DNA of 27,558 bases from Opitutia bacterium (GTDB lineage Bacteria; Verrucomicrobiota; Verrucomicrobiia; Opitutales; UBA953): the NCBI GenBank assembly GCA_947463395.1, contig CANHRV010000004.1, forward strand, positions 1 through 27,558, given 5' to 3'. Positions 1 to 8,133 of the stretch are shown here, piece by piece. The notes under the pieces were generated by a model. The model was not told where the DNA came from. It saw only the letters and a list, made by a program, of their open reading frames with translations, and did not search any database. Within the stretch, counting starts at the first letter, position 1. Every line of letters begins with the position of its first letter. Made by a program: the position numbers and the translations under genes.

Positions 1-438
1 AACCCCGATCGTTTTATTGAGGCTTTTGTGCGTGCGGGAGCTCAACGATTGACCGTGCATGTCGAGTCAGACCACGACGTAACTAAGACGCTTAAAGTTA
101 TTCGAGACCATGGCATCGCGGCGGGAATTGCCATCAATCCTAACACTAATCCTCGACGACTACTCCCCTTCCTTTCCTCTGTGGATCTCGTTTTATGCAT
201 GAGCGTCTTTCCCGGTTTTGGCGGTCAGGCATTCATTCCTTCCGTACTAGATAATATTCGTTTTTTAGATCAAGAAAGACGTCAACAGAAGCTCGCCTAT
301 CGCCTCGAAGTGGATGGTGGCATCAACGTGGAAACAGGTCGTCTTTGTCGTGAAGCAGGAGCTGACACGCTCGTCGCCGGCACGGCTTTCTACAAAGCTG
401 CCAATCGTCAGACTTTTCTCAGGGAACTGAGTGCCTAG
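1..438 (+). CDS. rpe: Ribulose-phosphate 3-epimerase, 3' part (gene begins before the window)
   Basis: Interconverts ribulose 5-phosphate and xylulose 5-phosphate in the pentose phosphate pathway, in the cytoplasm. The frame is open from base 1 and gives 145 residues against about 220 for the family, so roughly the first third lies outside the window; an internal GTG/ATG should not be taken as the start. Visible family marks are the strand with TVHVES, the segment CMSVFPGFGGQAFIP (most family members have SVNPGFGGQ, so the Asn is replaced by Phe here) and the C-terminal EVDGGI with its catalytic-type Asp, followed by GADTLVAGTAFYKA, the phosphate-binding end of the TIM barrel. The stop TAG at 436-438 overlaps by two bases the stop of rlmN on the other strand. 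Identity is well supported; the Phe substitution is a small oddity. Confidence 0.93.
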   Translation, partial: NPDRFIEAFVRAGAQRLTVHVESDHDVTKTLKVIRDHGIAAGIAINPNTNPRRLLPFLSSVDLVLCMSVFPGFGGQAFIPSVLDNIRFLDQERRQQKLAYRLEVDGGINVETGRLCREAGADTLVAGTAFYKAANRQTFLRELSA

Positions 439-1568
439 GCTACCGCGGGCGGCAAAGAATCAGGGCCTTGGGCTTTTTCTTTCTGTAAACGCAGTTGTCC
501 GCAGGCAGCATCGATATCGTGTCCTTTTTCTCGACGCAAAGTCGCGGTGACGCCAAGCGCACGAAGTTCCTTAACAAATCGATCTTGCCGAGAAATTGAA
601 GGGCGCACCCAAGGTAAACCTTCTACTTTGTTATAAGGAATAAGGTTAACATGTGCATGTAACTCGCGAGCAATCGAAGCGAGTTTTTTGGCCTGCTCGA
701 GTGAATCGTTAATATCTTCAATTAAAATAAACTCCAACGTTAACATGCGACCATGTTTGCGAGCAAAAGCTTTGGCCGCAGGAATCAACTCCTCTAAAGG
801 ATACTTCCGATTCACGGGCATAATCTTTTCCCGCACCTCGTTGGTGGCTCCGTGCAAACTAATGGCTAAACGGAAACCCAAAGGCTCCTCCGCTAGTTCG
901 AGAATTTTAGGAACCACACCCGAAGTGGAGATGGTGATTCTTCGAGCACCAAAACCGAATCCCCAGGAAGCATTCACAATGCGCAAAGCTGCCAATAAAT
1001 TTTCATAGTTAGCCAGAGGCTCACCCATGCCCATTACAACGATATTATCGAAGGAAGCCAATCCCTCGGCGGCACGTGCGGGGTCGGCCTGATCTTCGAT
1101 ACGACAAACCTGAACGAGTTGTGAAACAATTTCACCCACCGATAAGTTTCTCTTCCAACCCTCCAAGCCTGAAGCACAAAACTTACACCCATAGGCACAG
1201 CCGACCTGAGTTGAGATACAAATCGTACGTCGCGATTTATCCTGTCCAACACCCTCCATCGGTGCTCGTATAATCACGGTTTCAATCAACGACCCATCCC
1301 GCAATTTCTGAAGAAGTTTTTGGGTAACGTCGGAAGCCGTTTTTTTGCCCAACACCTGGGTCGCACTGAAATCGTAATTCTCCGACAACCAAGCCCGCAA
1401 GGGAGCCGGAAGATTCGTCATTTCTTCGGCAGACTCAGCCCGACGCGGGTATAGCCACTCAAAAATCTGCCCAGCACGATAACGCGGATGGCCAGCCTCG
1501 GCCAAACGAGCCCCCAGCCCTTCGGGGGTTTCGCCGTGAATGGAGGGTTTATCGGGCTTAAAGGCCAT
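435..1568 (-). CDS. rlmN: Dual-specificity 23S rRNA/tRNA adenine-C2 methyltransferase RlmN (radical SAM)
   Basis: Methylates C2 of A2503 in 23S rRNA and of A37 in some tRNAs, using a [4Fe-4S] cluster and two SAM molecules. With the start at 1568 the protein has 377 aa, a normal family length. The cluster motif CAYGCKFC has Cys124, Cys128 and Cys131. The C-terminal GHDIDAACGQLR has Cys356, the counterpart of the methyl-carrying Cys355 of E. coli. GMGEPLANYENLL is the SAM-contacting GGEP-type segment. The frame stays open upstream to 1703, but those 45 residues do not resemble the family and would run into the divergent gene, so I chose MAFKPDKP. There is no clear Shine-Dalgarno sequence. The gene is divergent from the greA-like gene, with about 100 bases between them, and convergent with rpe. 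Confidence 0.94.
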   Translation of the reverse strand: MAFKPDKPSIHGETPEGLGARLAEAGHPRYRAGQIFEWLYPRRAESAEEMTNLPAPLRAWLSENYDFSATQVLGKKTASDVTQKLLQKLRDGSLIETVIIRAPMEGVGQDKSRRTICISTQVGCAYGCKFCASGLEGWKRNLSVGEIVSQLVQVCRIEDQADPARAAEGLASFDNIVVMGMGEPLANYENLLAALRIVNASWGFGFGARRITISTSGVVPKILELAEEPLGFRLAISLHGATNEVREKIMPVNRKYPLEELIPAAKAFARKHGRMLTLEFILIEDINDSLEQAKKLASIARELHAHVNLIPYNKVEGLPWVRPSISRQDRFVKELRALGVTATLRREKGHDIDAACGQLRLQKEKAQGPDSLPPAVA

Positions 1569-1668
1569 AAAAGGGAGGACAGTTGAGGTCAGATGTGGAC
1601 GACAGTGAGTGATACCCTGCCTTCCTGCTTGCAAGTGATTATGCTTATGCCCAAAACCATTTTTTGCA

Positions 1669-3639
1669 ATGAGCAACAAGGCCCTAAACTCACAAGGTGT
1701 CAAAACCCACCTCCTTCACGATACCATCGCTAAGGTCTCTGAAGGCCAAACTCGATTCTGCTTACACCAAGCTTGGGGCATTGGCATCATCCGTAGTTTT
1801 GACCAAGCCACGAATCGATTGATTGTTGATTTCCCTGAACAAGGCAAAAAAGGACATGCCATCGATGTCTCTTTCTTCTCGGGAGGAAAAATTGAAATCA
1901 TTAATCCCGAAAGTATTCTAGCCCAAGCCTACGACGAATCTACCAAGGCAAAAATTGCCACGCTTACCAACGATAATCCTGCCGAGTTGGTTAAACATCT
2001 TTTAGCCGAGTACCCCACAGGCGAATGCTCCTCCTACGCTTTGGAAGCACTCCTTGATCGCATACACTTTGCTTCGCTACCCGCTGGTAAAGACCGTGCA
2101 ACCGCTTTTAAGTCTTGGTGGAGTAAAGCCAAAGCCGCACTCCGCAAAGATCGTGCTATCCTGGTGCCTGATAAAAAAGGTGGTCTTTACGCTCTTCTCG
2201 AAGCACCCAAAGACGTCGGCGAAGATCTTTTTGCCCAATACGAATTGGCTCCTAATTTGGAGCGTAAACTGGCAATTCTCGAAGAGTTAGCAGAATCGGC
2301 CTCAAGCGAAACTCGCTCGGCTGCCAACGAAGCTAATCTGGCTAAAGTTTCTGCCGATTTAGAAAAAGCCAAAGAGAACCTCAAGGGCACTCGTCGTAAC
2401 GAAAACCTACCCAAGATTCTCTGTGCAATTTGGAATCGTGATAAATTCTTCCGTCCAGCGGTTGAAACCGTGGATACATTTAGTCCAACCGCTTCGGAAA
2501 TCATCGCCCTTTGCAACGAGTCTGACCTCGCCAACATCGCGTTAAATATTCCTCACACCACCGAGAAGATCCGTCATTTACTCGACCTCGTTCGAGCTCA
2601 CCACGGCGACAATTGGGCCGAGCGTGCTTTTGATCTTCTGCGTAATCGCGATATCGGTGGCACCAAGAGTGGTTCTGCCAAACTTGTTTCCGAGTGTATT
2701 GCCTACCTCTGTGACGCCAATTTAGGAGAACAAGTCGCTCAGCGATTCCAACAGTGGTTGGAATCTCGTGAACTCCGCCCTCCCGTCATCATCTGGATTA
2801 TCAAAAATCGCGACTCCAAGAAATACGCCGAAATCGTCACACCTCTCATCGTACCCAGTTTACTTGGTGCTATTTTAGCTAGTATCGATACCGAGGCCCT
2901 GGAATCCAATTCAACTGCCCGCATTCCACTCGCGAACGAACTGATTAAGGACAAGAATCTCATCGCTGATATTTTATCGCCTGCTCAAGGAACCAAAGCG
3001 GACAGCGAGACCATCTTTGATTTAGCGCGCATTATGCTTCGCAATCAAGGATTCGACAAGATGACCAAGACTTCGTTGTTGGCACGACTCGCTAAAATCG
3101 AGCCACACGTGAATCGTCTCATCCAAACGCGCCAAGCGGATGCGGCGATGGAAGACAAGGAACTGGTGGTTTCTAAAACGAGCAAAGAAGCCCGTGAAGC
3201 CGAATTACTCGATATCATCCAAGTTAAACTTCCCGCCATTAAAGAAGCGATTCAAGTGGCTAAAGAACACGGCGACTTGCGCGAGAACTCTGAATACAAG
3301 ATGGCTCGTCAGGATCACGACACTCTCGTGGCTCGTCGTGGTGAATTAGAGACCATGCTGAAGAAAGCACGCGTGACCGACTTTAGCGAAGCCACTTATG
3401 ACACCGTCTCGGTAGGCTCGGTCGTCAAATTGCACCGTGATTCAGATAAAAGCGAAATCACCTACACCATTCTCGGTGCTTGGGATGGTCAGCCCGAGAT
3501 TAACGTCTTGGCCTACACTTCGCCTTTAGCCCGCCAATTCCTAAACAAGAATGTCGGTGAAACCTTCACCACGAATATCAAGGGCAAGACCGAAACCTGG
3601 AAAGTTCTCTCGATTACTCGTTGGATTGATAAGAAATAA
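1669..3639 (+). CDS. greA: GreA/GreB-type transcript cleavage factor with a long N-terminal extension
   Basis: The last ~155 of 656 residues form a complete GreA/GreB protein. The coiled-coil hairpin carries GDLRENSEYKMAR, in which Asp536 and Glu539 are the acidic tip residues that coordinate the second Mg ion in the RNA polymerase active site. The FKBP-like C-terminal domain follows, with SPLARQFLNKNVGE. Such factors rescue backtracked RNA polymerase by promoting cleavage of the nascent RNA. Typical GreA is ~158 aa; here about 500 residues precede it. Residues ~30-80 (HQAWGIGIIRSFD to VDFPEQGKKGHAIDV) look like a small beta-barrel of Tudor/KOW kind. Residues ~195-245 are Ala/Glu/Lys-rich and probably helical, and the rest looks like an alpha-helical repeat scaffold. 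Chlamydial GreA proteins have a similar outsized build (established knowledge, from memory). ATG at 1669 has no clear ribosome site. A strong terminator follows. Confidence 0.87.
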   Translation: MSNKALNSQGVKTHLLHDTIAKVSEGQTRFCLHQAWGIGIIRSFDQATNRLIVDFPEQGKKGHAIDVSFFSGGKIEIINPESILAQAYDESTKAKIATLTNDNPAELVKHLLAEYPTGECSSYALEALLDRIHFASLPAGKDRATAFKSWWSKAKAALRKDRAILVPDKKGGLYALLEAPKDVGEDLFAQYELAPNLERKLAILEELAESASSETRSAANEANLAKVSADLEKAKENLKGTRRNENLPKILCAIWNRDKFFRPAVETVDTFSPTASEIIALCNESDLANIALNIPHTTEKIRHLLDLVRAHHGDNWAERAFDLLRNRDIGGTKSGSAKLVSECIAYLCDANLGEQVAQRFQQWLESRELRPPVIIWIIKNRDSKKYAEIVTPLIVPSLLGAILASIDTEALESNSTARIPLANELIKDKNLIADILSPAQGTKADSETIFDLARIMLRNQGFDKMTKTSLLARLAKIEPHVNRLIQTRQADAAMEDKELVVSKTSKEAREAELLDIIQVKLPAIKEAIQVAKEHGDLRENSEYKMARQDHDTLVARRGELETMLKKARVTDFSEATYDTVSVGSVVKLHRDSDKSEITYTILGAWDGQPEINVLAYTSPLARQFLNKNVGETFTTNIKGKTETWKVLSITRWIDKK

Positions 3640-3658
3640 GAATCACCCCATTCGTTTC

Positions 3659-3692
3659 AGAGGAAGCCCCCTTTTCGGGGGCTTCCTCTTTT
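3659..3692 (+). terminator. Intrinsic terminator of the greA-like gene
   Basis: A perfect 13-bp stem (3659-3671 with 3677-3689) closes a five-base loop TTTTC; the top of the stem is five G-C pairs. A short T run (3689-3692) follows, starting 20 bases after the greA-like stop codon. The other side lacks a T run in the reverse sense, so it should act mainly on the plus strand. Confidence 0.9.
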
Positions 3693-3714
3693 GACATACC
3701 CGCAACACCCCTCC

Positions 3715-3724
3715 AAGGTGGTGA
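3715..3724 (+). promoter_or_regulatory. Strong ribosome binding site of the ArsR-methyltransferase gene
   Basis: AAGGTGGTGA directly precedes the ATG at 3726 and differs in one base from the full anti-16S complement AAGGAGGTGA. It fixes the start of the next gene and is the best Shine-Dalgarno sequence in the window, where most genes show none. Confidence 0.75.
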
Positions 3725-3725
3725 C

Positions 3726-4664
3726 ATGCCTAACCCTTGGGAATCTCTGCGCCTTCTGGCGGACCCCACGCGAGCAAGAATTTTGTTTTTACTTTCGCGC
3801 GGCGAAATTTCCGTTGGCGAGTTACAAGAAATTCTTGGCATGCGCCAATCGCGTATCTCCACTCACTTATCGCTTTTACGTAAGGCGGGCTTGGCCAGCG
3901 ATCGTCGAGATGGGAAAAATTCTTTTTACGCTCTCGCAGAAAATTTACCCAACGGCGTACAAAAGATAATTGATGCGGCGATACAAGCCACCGCCCAAGA
4001 CTCTCTTACTCAGGCCGATTTAAGAGCCCATAAACGATTAATCGAAAAACGTCGTCGTCGCACCGAACAACATTTTAATCTTATCGCAGATCGATTGGGT
4101 AAAACCTATTGCCCAGGTCGTTCCTGGGAATCGATTGGGCAAATGCTTCTTTTGCTTACTCCCAAAGTTAAGATTGCTGACCTCGGTGCAGGCGATGGCA
4201 CCCTCTCACGACTTCTAGCGAGACAAGCTGAGTTTATTCATTGCGTGGATAATTCTCCTCGCATGGTCGAACTTGGTCGGGCCTTAGCCAAGAAGGAGCA
4301 AATTAAAAATTTAGATTATCTTTTAGGGGATATCGAGAAAGTGCCCTTGCCTGATAATAGCGTGGATCTCGTTCTTCTCAGCCAAGCTCTTCATCACGCC
4401 GAAAATCCCAAAAAGGCTTTATCCGAGGCCTACCGAATTCTTAAACCAGGCGGAAGGGTCCTCATTTTGGACCTAAGAGCCCACCGTTTCGAAAAAGCCC
4501 GCGAACTTTATGCTGACCGTTGGCTAGGCTTTAAGGAAAACGACCTCTACGATTGGTTAGGGGAAATAGGATTTAATCGTTCAGAAGTTCGAGTGGTAGC
4601 CAAAGAAACCCAAGAACCGGGCTTCGAAACCATCCTAGGCACCGCCCTGAAGCCCACCCGATAA
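3726..4664 (+). CDS. ArsR-family DNA-binding domain fused to a SAM-dependent methyltransferase
   Basis: A 312-aa fusion. Residues ~5-72 form an ArsR/SmtB winged helix: LADPTRARILFLLSRGE, then ELQEILGMRQSRISTHLSLL as the recognition-helix region, then the wing DGKNSFYAL. The usual metal-binding ELCVCDL cysteines are absent, so this is not a metal sensor. A basic linker (KRRRRTEQHF, ~108-117) leads to a class I methyltransferase of the UbiE/Methyltransf_11 type. Its motif I is IADLGAGDGTL (150-160), with acidic Asp175 after strand 2, motif GDIEKVPLPDNSVDLV (201-216), and ILKPGGRVLILDL. The same fusion is often found near SAM-cycle genes (ahcY, metH, metE), suggesting a regulator that senses SAM or SAH; no such genes lie here. 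The methylation substrate is unknown. It is transcribed separately after the terminator. Confidence 0.88.
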   Translation: MPNPWESLRLLADPTRARILFLLSRGEISVGELQEILGMRQSRISTHLSLLRKAGLASDRRDGKNSFYALAENLPNGVQKIIDAAIQATAQDSLTQADLRAHKRLIEKRRRRTEQHFNLIADRLGKTYCPGRSWESIGQMLLLLTPKVKIADLGAGDGTLSRLLARQAEFIHCVDNSPRMVELGRALAKKEQIKNLDYLLGDIEKVPLPDNSVDLVLLSQALHHAENPKKALSEAYRILKPGGRVLILDLRAHRFEKARELYADRWLGFKENDLYDWLGEIGFNRSEVRVVAKETQEPGFETILGTALKPTR

Positions 4665-4786
4665 GGCTGAGGTAAAGACACCCCCTCAATCTTAGGGAAA
4701 ACTCCTCGATTTTAAGTTCCTTATTGCTTGGCAAACGACAGCGGAAAAAGCATTTTAAGGCTCTCTCTATTCTTAGAGTCATCTCT

Positions 4787-4819
4787 CATCTGAATCCCGA
4801 TGGTATCATCTGAGTCCCG
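4787..4819 (+). repeat. Short direct repeat flanking the TPR gene start codon
   Basis: CATCTGAATCCCG (4787-4799) recurs as CATCTGAGTCCCG (4807-4819), 12 of 13 bases the same with a 20-base period. The ATG at 4800 sits between the two copies. This could be a local duplication or a binding site pair; it could also be chance. Confidence 0.45.
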
Positions 4820-7800
4820 CACTTATCGGCTAGCGAAATCTGCTATTCTAGCCGTGCTCATTGCCGTAGCCCCTTTCACGGGCGAACTACGAGCACAAAC
4901 GAGGCCCGCGGCGACGAAACCCGCCGAAAAAGTAGACCCCATTACAGCTCTCTTCATCAGCGCGATGGAGGCGATGGAGAAAAAAGATTATGACGGTGCA
5001 CTCAAACTTCTGGACGAGGTAGAAAAGAAATTAATTAACCCACCAGCAGGGGTTGCTGCCGCAGTTGAATTCAAAAAGGCCAGCTGTCATTTCCTGAAAA
5101 AAGATTGGGTAAAAGCTGAATACCTCTTTAACCAATTTTTAACAAAATTCCCTAAAGGCACCGAGGATATCCTTGAGCCAAATGACAATAAGGTAGGAGT
5201 CGCCAAGTTAACCCTGGTCGAAATCTACCTCAATCAATCCAAGTGGCCAGAAGCCTTAAAGCTCTGTGCTGAACTTCGTACAAGCCCCATGATTCAGCCC
5301 AAAGATCGCGTTGCTGCCTTCACGCTTTCGGCAAAAATCATCATCGAACAATCGAAAACGGGCGGAGCTGACATTCGCAACAAAGCCCTCGAACAGGCTG
5401 CGGAACTTTTAAAGAAAGCCATTGGATCGGGAATCAGTACACCCGAAGGACGAGAAGCAGGGATGCAACTCGTTGAGGTTTATATTAAGTTGAATCTGGT
5501 TAAAGAGGCGGAACAGTTAAAATCGGAAATCGATGCCAAGAGTTCGGGATCTCCAACAGATATCGTTCGCTCCAACTTCCAAAAGATAAACATCGGAGAT
5601 GCTCGTTTCGATGCGGCACAAAATGCAGCGGGCGAAGAAAAAATGGCCTTACTCCGCCAAGCACTTTCCAATTATCAAGGCGTTCTACGGCGAGCCACCA
5701 TTGCACGTTCTGTCAGTAAAGCCGTTGAAATTAAAAGCGAAGAAGTCGAAAAACTGGAGGCTTCTTTGCCTAATCCGAACGACGAAGCGAAAGCTCGCAT
5801 TGAAGCAGCTAAAAACGAATTGTCCGAGTTTAAGCGCATTCGGGACAATTTTACGGAAGATAAGTACTACGATGCCCTACTCTCTTATCGTATCGGTCTT
5901 TGCTTACTGGAATTGAAGATGCCCTGGGAGGCCTATGTCGCCTTTCAAGATATTTTTGATAACTCACCCAATTTCGATAAGGCTTCGAGTGCTTATTACT
6001 ACTACATTCTCGCCCTTCGCGATATTGGTCGAAACACCGAAGCCCAACAAAAGTGCAAAGAGTTTCTCAAGAAATATCCCGACTCTGATGAAGTCTCTAA
6101 TGTCGCACTGATTCTTGGTTCCATTTCTCAAGAACGCGAAGAATACGACGAAGCGATTGGCCACTATAATTGGATTAAAACTAACGTTAAAAACATCGAT
6201 GAGACCACCAAGGAAGACATCGATTTTCGTATCGCTCTTTGTTACTTCTCATCAGTGGAATGGAAAAAGGCTCAGGTGGCCATTGATGAATTTTTAAATA
6301 AATACCCCAAGACCGTTGCCAAAGAGCAGGCCGTTTATATGCGCGCCCTTTGCTGGTTCTTCCAGGGTCGCTACAAAGAAACAAAAGAAGCCTTCGATGC
6401 GTACCAAAAGGCTTATCCACAGGGTGAATTCTTAGCTGATGTACGTTATCGCCAAGGAATCATTAAGTTTGGTTTAAATCCTCCTGAAATTGATGAGGTC
6501 AAAAAAATCTGTCGTGATTGGTTACGCGATTACGGCAATGAGTCGCATAACGAAGCGATTATTAATCAGATTCCCGAAATTCATACCTTGATTGGCGACT
6601 GCGATGCTCGTCTCGCTTCCGACTTAGATCCCGCCATCAAAAAAGCGGACGAGGACATGAGAACGAACGCTGCGCCCGCAGACAAAGCTCGTTTTAAGGC
6701 ACAAAAAGAAGCCCTCGAAAAACAAAAAGAAGTTCATGTCAAAAACAGCATCGATGCTTACATCGCGGCAGCAAAGTCAGCCCGTACGAACACCAATGCT
6801 TTAGAATTCGTCTTACGCGAACTTGGCAAACTCCTGCCTGGCCGTGGTGAAAACGCTCGGATGCGAGACCTTTATCAAGAAATCTACGATTGGGACCACA
6901 ATCATCCCAAAGCGATGAGTTATCTCTACGAAGTCATCAAGGCGACCGAGAGAATGGGAGATAAACCTGAATTTGCTCAACGCACGGAAGCAGTTCAAAA
7001 GAAGTTTAGTGCTCAATTGCAGGCCGCCCGGAAAAACGTCGATGACATCGTGCGCGCCGAAGGAGCGGTCAATCAGGTCGCTCTCGATAACGCTAAAAAA
7101 GCTGTTGCCTTGTTATCGGATCAACTCGCTGCCGAACTGGCTGTGGTCGAAAAAGACCGACAGGCGAGTATCGCTGCAGCGAAAACCGAGGCGTTGGGAA
7201 TTCTCTCCAAAGCCGTTATCGAATCCATCAATGATCGTCGCCAAGAAGGCTCTGAAAAACTCATCTTATTCTTATCCGAAAAATTAGCCCGCAAAGTTAA
7301 ACGCTTAAAGCCTGGAGCTAAAGTAGACCCTAACGCATACACCGCGGCCAAGGCGGAAGAGGAGCTTGCTCAGCTTTTACAACTCGATCGAAATAAAGAT
7401 TCACTCATCGCTCAAGCACGTGGCTATTTTGCAAAAGCCCAACTCGCCACCTTCTTGCGCGACCCCAAAACCGCCGATCTCTATTACAAGAAGATTTACA
7501 ATAACTATCGTGCTGAAGAATTAAGTTCAACCCTTGTCGCGATTGTCGGAGATCAACTCTTGGCCAATGACCAAATCGCTAAGGCTGAAGAATACTTCCA
7601 GTACATCCTCGATCACCATCGTTCTTCGGAATACGCGGATTATGGTTTCGCTGGCTTAGCCGAAGTTAAATTCACCCAAAAGAAATACAAAGAGGCAATC
7701 GATCTCTGCCAAGAAGCCATCGATAACAATATCCTCATGTCTAAAGAGAAAGAGGTTCGTTTCACGATGGCGAAAAGTTTGGCAGAAATGAGAAAGTACG

Positions 7801-8129
7801 ATGAAGCGAAAAAGATATTTGAAGAAATTGCTAAGACCAAAGAGTGGCGAGGTGAAACCACCGCTGGATGTCTTTACTGGCTTGGCTTAATGGAAGAAAG
7901 ACAGGGTAGAAATGCGGAAGCGGTTGCCTACTACCGTCGTTGCTACCAAACCTGGAAAAAATACTCAGATTGGTCAGCCAAGTCTTATTTGGCTGCGGCA
8001 AGAATTTTCGCGACCAAGATGGCCCAAAGAGCTGATGCCAAAATGCTCATTCAGGAAATGCTGAGTAAAGATAAAATCAAAGATACGCCTGAAGCCGCCG
8101 AAGCACGTCAACTCCTCAACACTCTCTAA
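4800..8129 (+). CDS. Large exported tetratricopeptide-repeat protein of the ExbBD operon
   Basis: 1109 aa. The N-terminus is a Sec signal peptide: basic RTYRLAK, hydrophobic SAILAVLIAVAPF, and a likely cut near ELRAQ (residue ~33), so the protein works in the periplasm or at the outer membrane. It is built from TPR-like helical pairs. Clear ones are at ~50-125 (DYDGALKLLDEVEKK; AEYLFNQFLTKFPKG), ~355-455 (LCLLELKMPWEAYVAFQDIF; AQQKCKEFLKKYPDSDEV; EYDEAIGHYNWIK), ~470-560 (AQVAIDEFLNKYPKT; YKETKEAFDAYQKAYPQGE) and ~950-1060 (AEEYFQYILDHHRSSEYADY; YKEAIDLCQEAIDNN; KYDEAKKIFEEIAK). The TPR spacing with FPKG/YPDS ends recalls CpoB/BamD-type envelope TPRs. Middle parts (~640-670 and ~735-815) are Lys/Glu/Ala-rich and probably coiled coil. 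No enzyme motif is seen. The next gene starts four bases after its stop. The role is inferred as a scaffold or adaptor for the proton-driven ExbBD motor. Confidence 0.82.
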   Translation: MVSSESRTYRLAKSAILAVLIAVAPFTGELRAQTRPAATKPAEKVDPITALFISAMEAMEKKDYDGALKLLDEVEKKLINPPAGVAAAVEFKKASCHFLKKDWVKAEYLFNQFLTKFPKGTEDILEPNDNKVGVAKLTLVEIYLNQSKWPEALKLCAELRTSPMIQPKDRVAAFTLSAKIIIEQSKTGGADIRNKALEQAAELLKKAIGSGISTPEGREAGMQLVEVYIKLNLVKEAEQLKSEIDAKSSGSPTDIVRSNFQKINIGDARFDAAQNAAGEEKMALLRQALSNYQGVLRRATIARSVSKAVEIKSEEVEKLEASLPNPNDEAKARIEAAKNELSEFKRIRDNFTEDKYYDALLSYRIGLCLLELKMPWEAYVAFQDIFDNSPNFDKASSAYYYYILALRDIGRNTEAQQKCKEFLKKYPDSDEVSNVALILGSISQEREEYDEAIGHYNWIKTNVKNIDETTKEDIDFRIALCYFSSVEWKKAQVAIDEFLNKYPKTVAKEQAVYMRALCWFFQGRYKETKEAFDAYQKAYPQGEFLADVRYRQGIIKFGLNPPEIDEVKKICRDWLRDYGNESHNEAIINQIPEIHTLIGDCDARLASDLDPAIKKADEDMRTNAAPADKARFKAQKEALEKQKEVHVKNSIDAYIAAAKSARTNTNALEFVLRELGKLLPGRGENARMRDLYQEIYDWDHNHPKAMSYLYEVIKATERMGDKPEFAQRTEAVQKKFSAQLQAARKNVDDIVRAEGAVNQVALDNAKKAVALLSDQLAAELAVVEKDRQASIAAAKTEALGILSKAVIESINDRRQEGSEKLILFLSEKLARKVKRLKPGAKVDPNAYTAAKAEEELAQLLQLDRNKDSLIAQARGYFAKAQLATFLRDPKTADLYYKKIYNNYRAEELSSTLVAIVGDQLLANDQIAKAEEYFQYILDHHRSSEYADYGFAGLAEVKFTQKKYKEAIDLCQEAIDNNILMSKEKEVRFTMAKSLAEMRKYDEAKKIFEEIAKTKEWRGETTAGCLYWLGLMEERQGRNAEAVAYYRRCYQTWKKYSDWSAKSYLAAARIFATKMAQRADAKMLIQEMLSKDKIKDTPEAAEARQLLNTL

Positions 8130-8133
8130 GACC

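Noticed and set aside
1511..1528. GC-rich hairpin CCCCC...GGGGG in the 5' part of rlmN
   Set aside because: Wholly inside coding sequence for PEGLGA and explained by codons; no T run in the direction of rlmN transcription.
1569..1703. In-frame N-terminal extension of rlmN by 45 residues
   Set aside because: Not family-like, would overlap the start of the divergent greA-like gene, and the core from 1568 already has normal length and Cys numbering.
4669..4690. TGAGG...CCTCA hairpin after the ArsR-methyltransferase gene as terminator
   Set aside because: Five-pair stem with a large loop and no T run; too weak.
4728..4756. Promoter-like TTGGCA, 17 bases, CATTTT before the large TPR gene
   Set aside because: The -10 matches poorly; a promoter must lie in 4665-4799 but I cannot place it with confidence.
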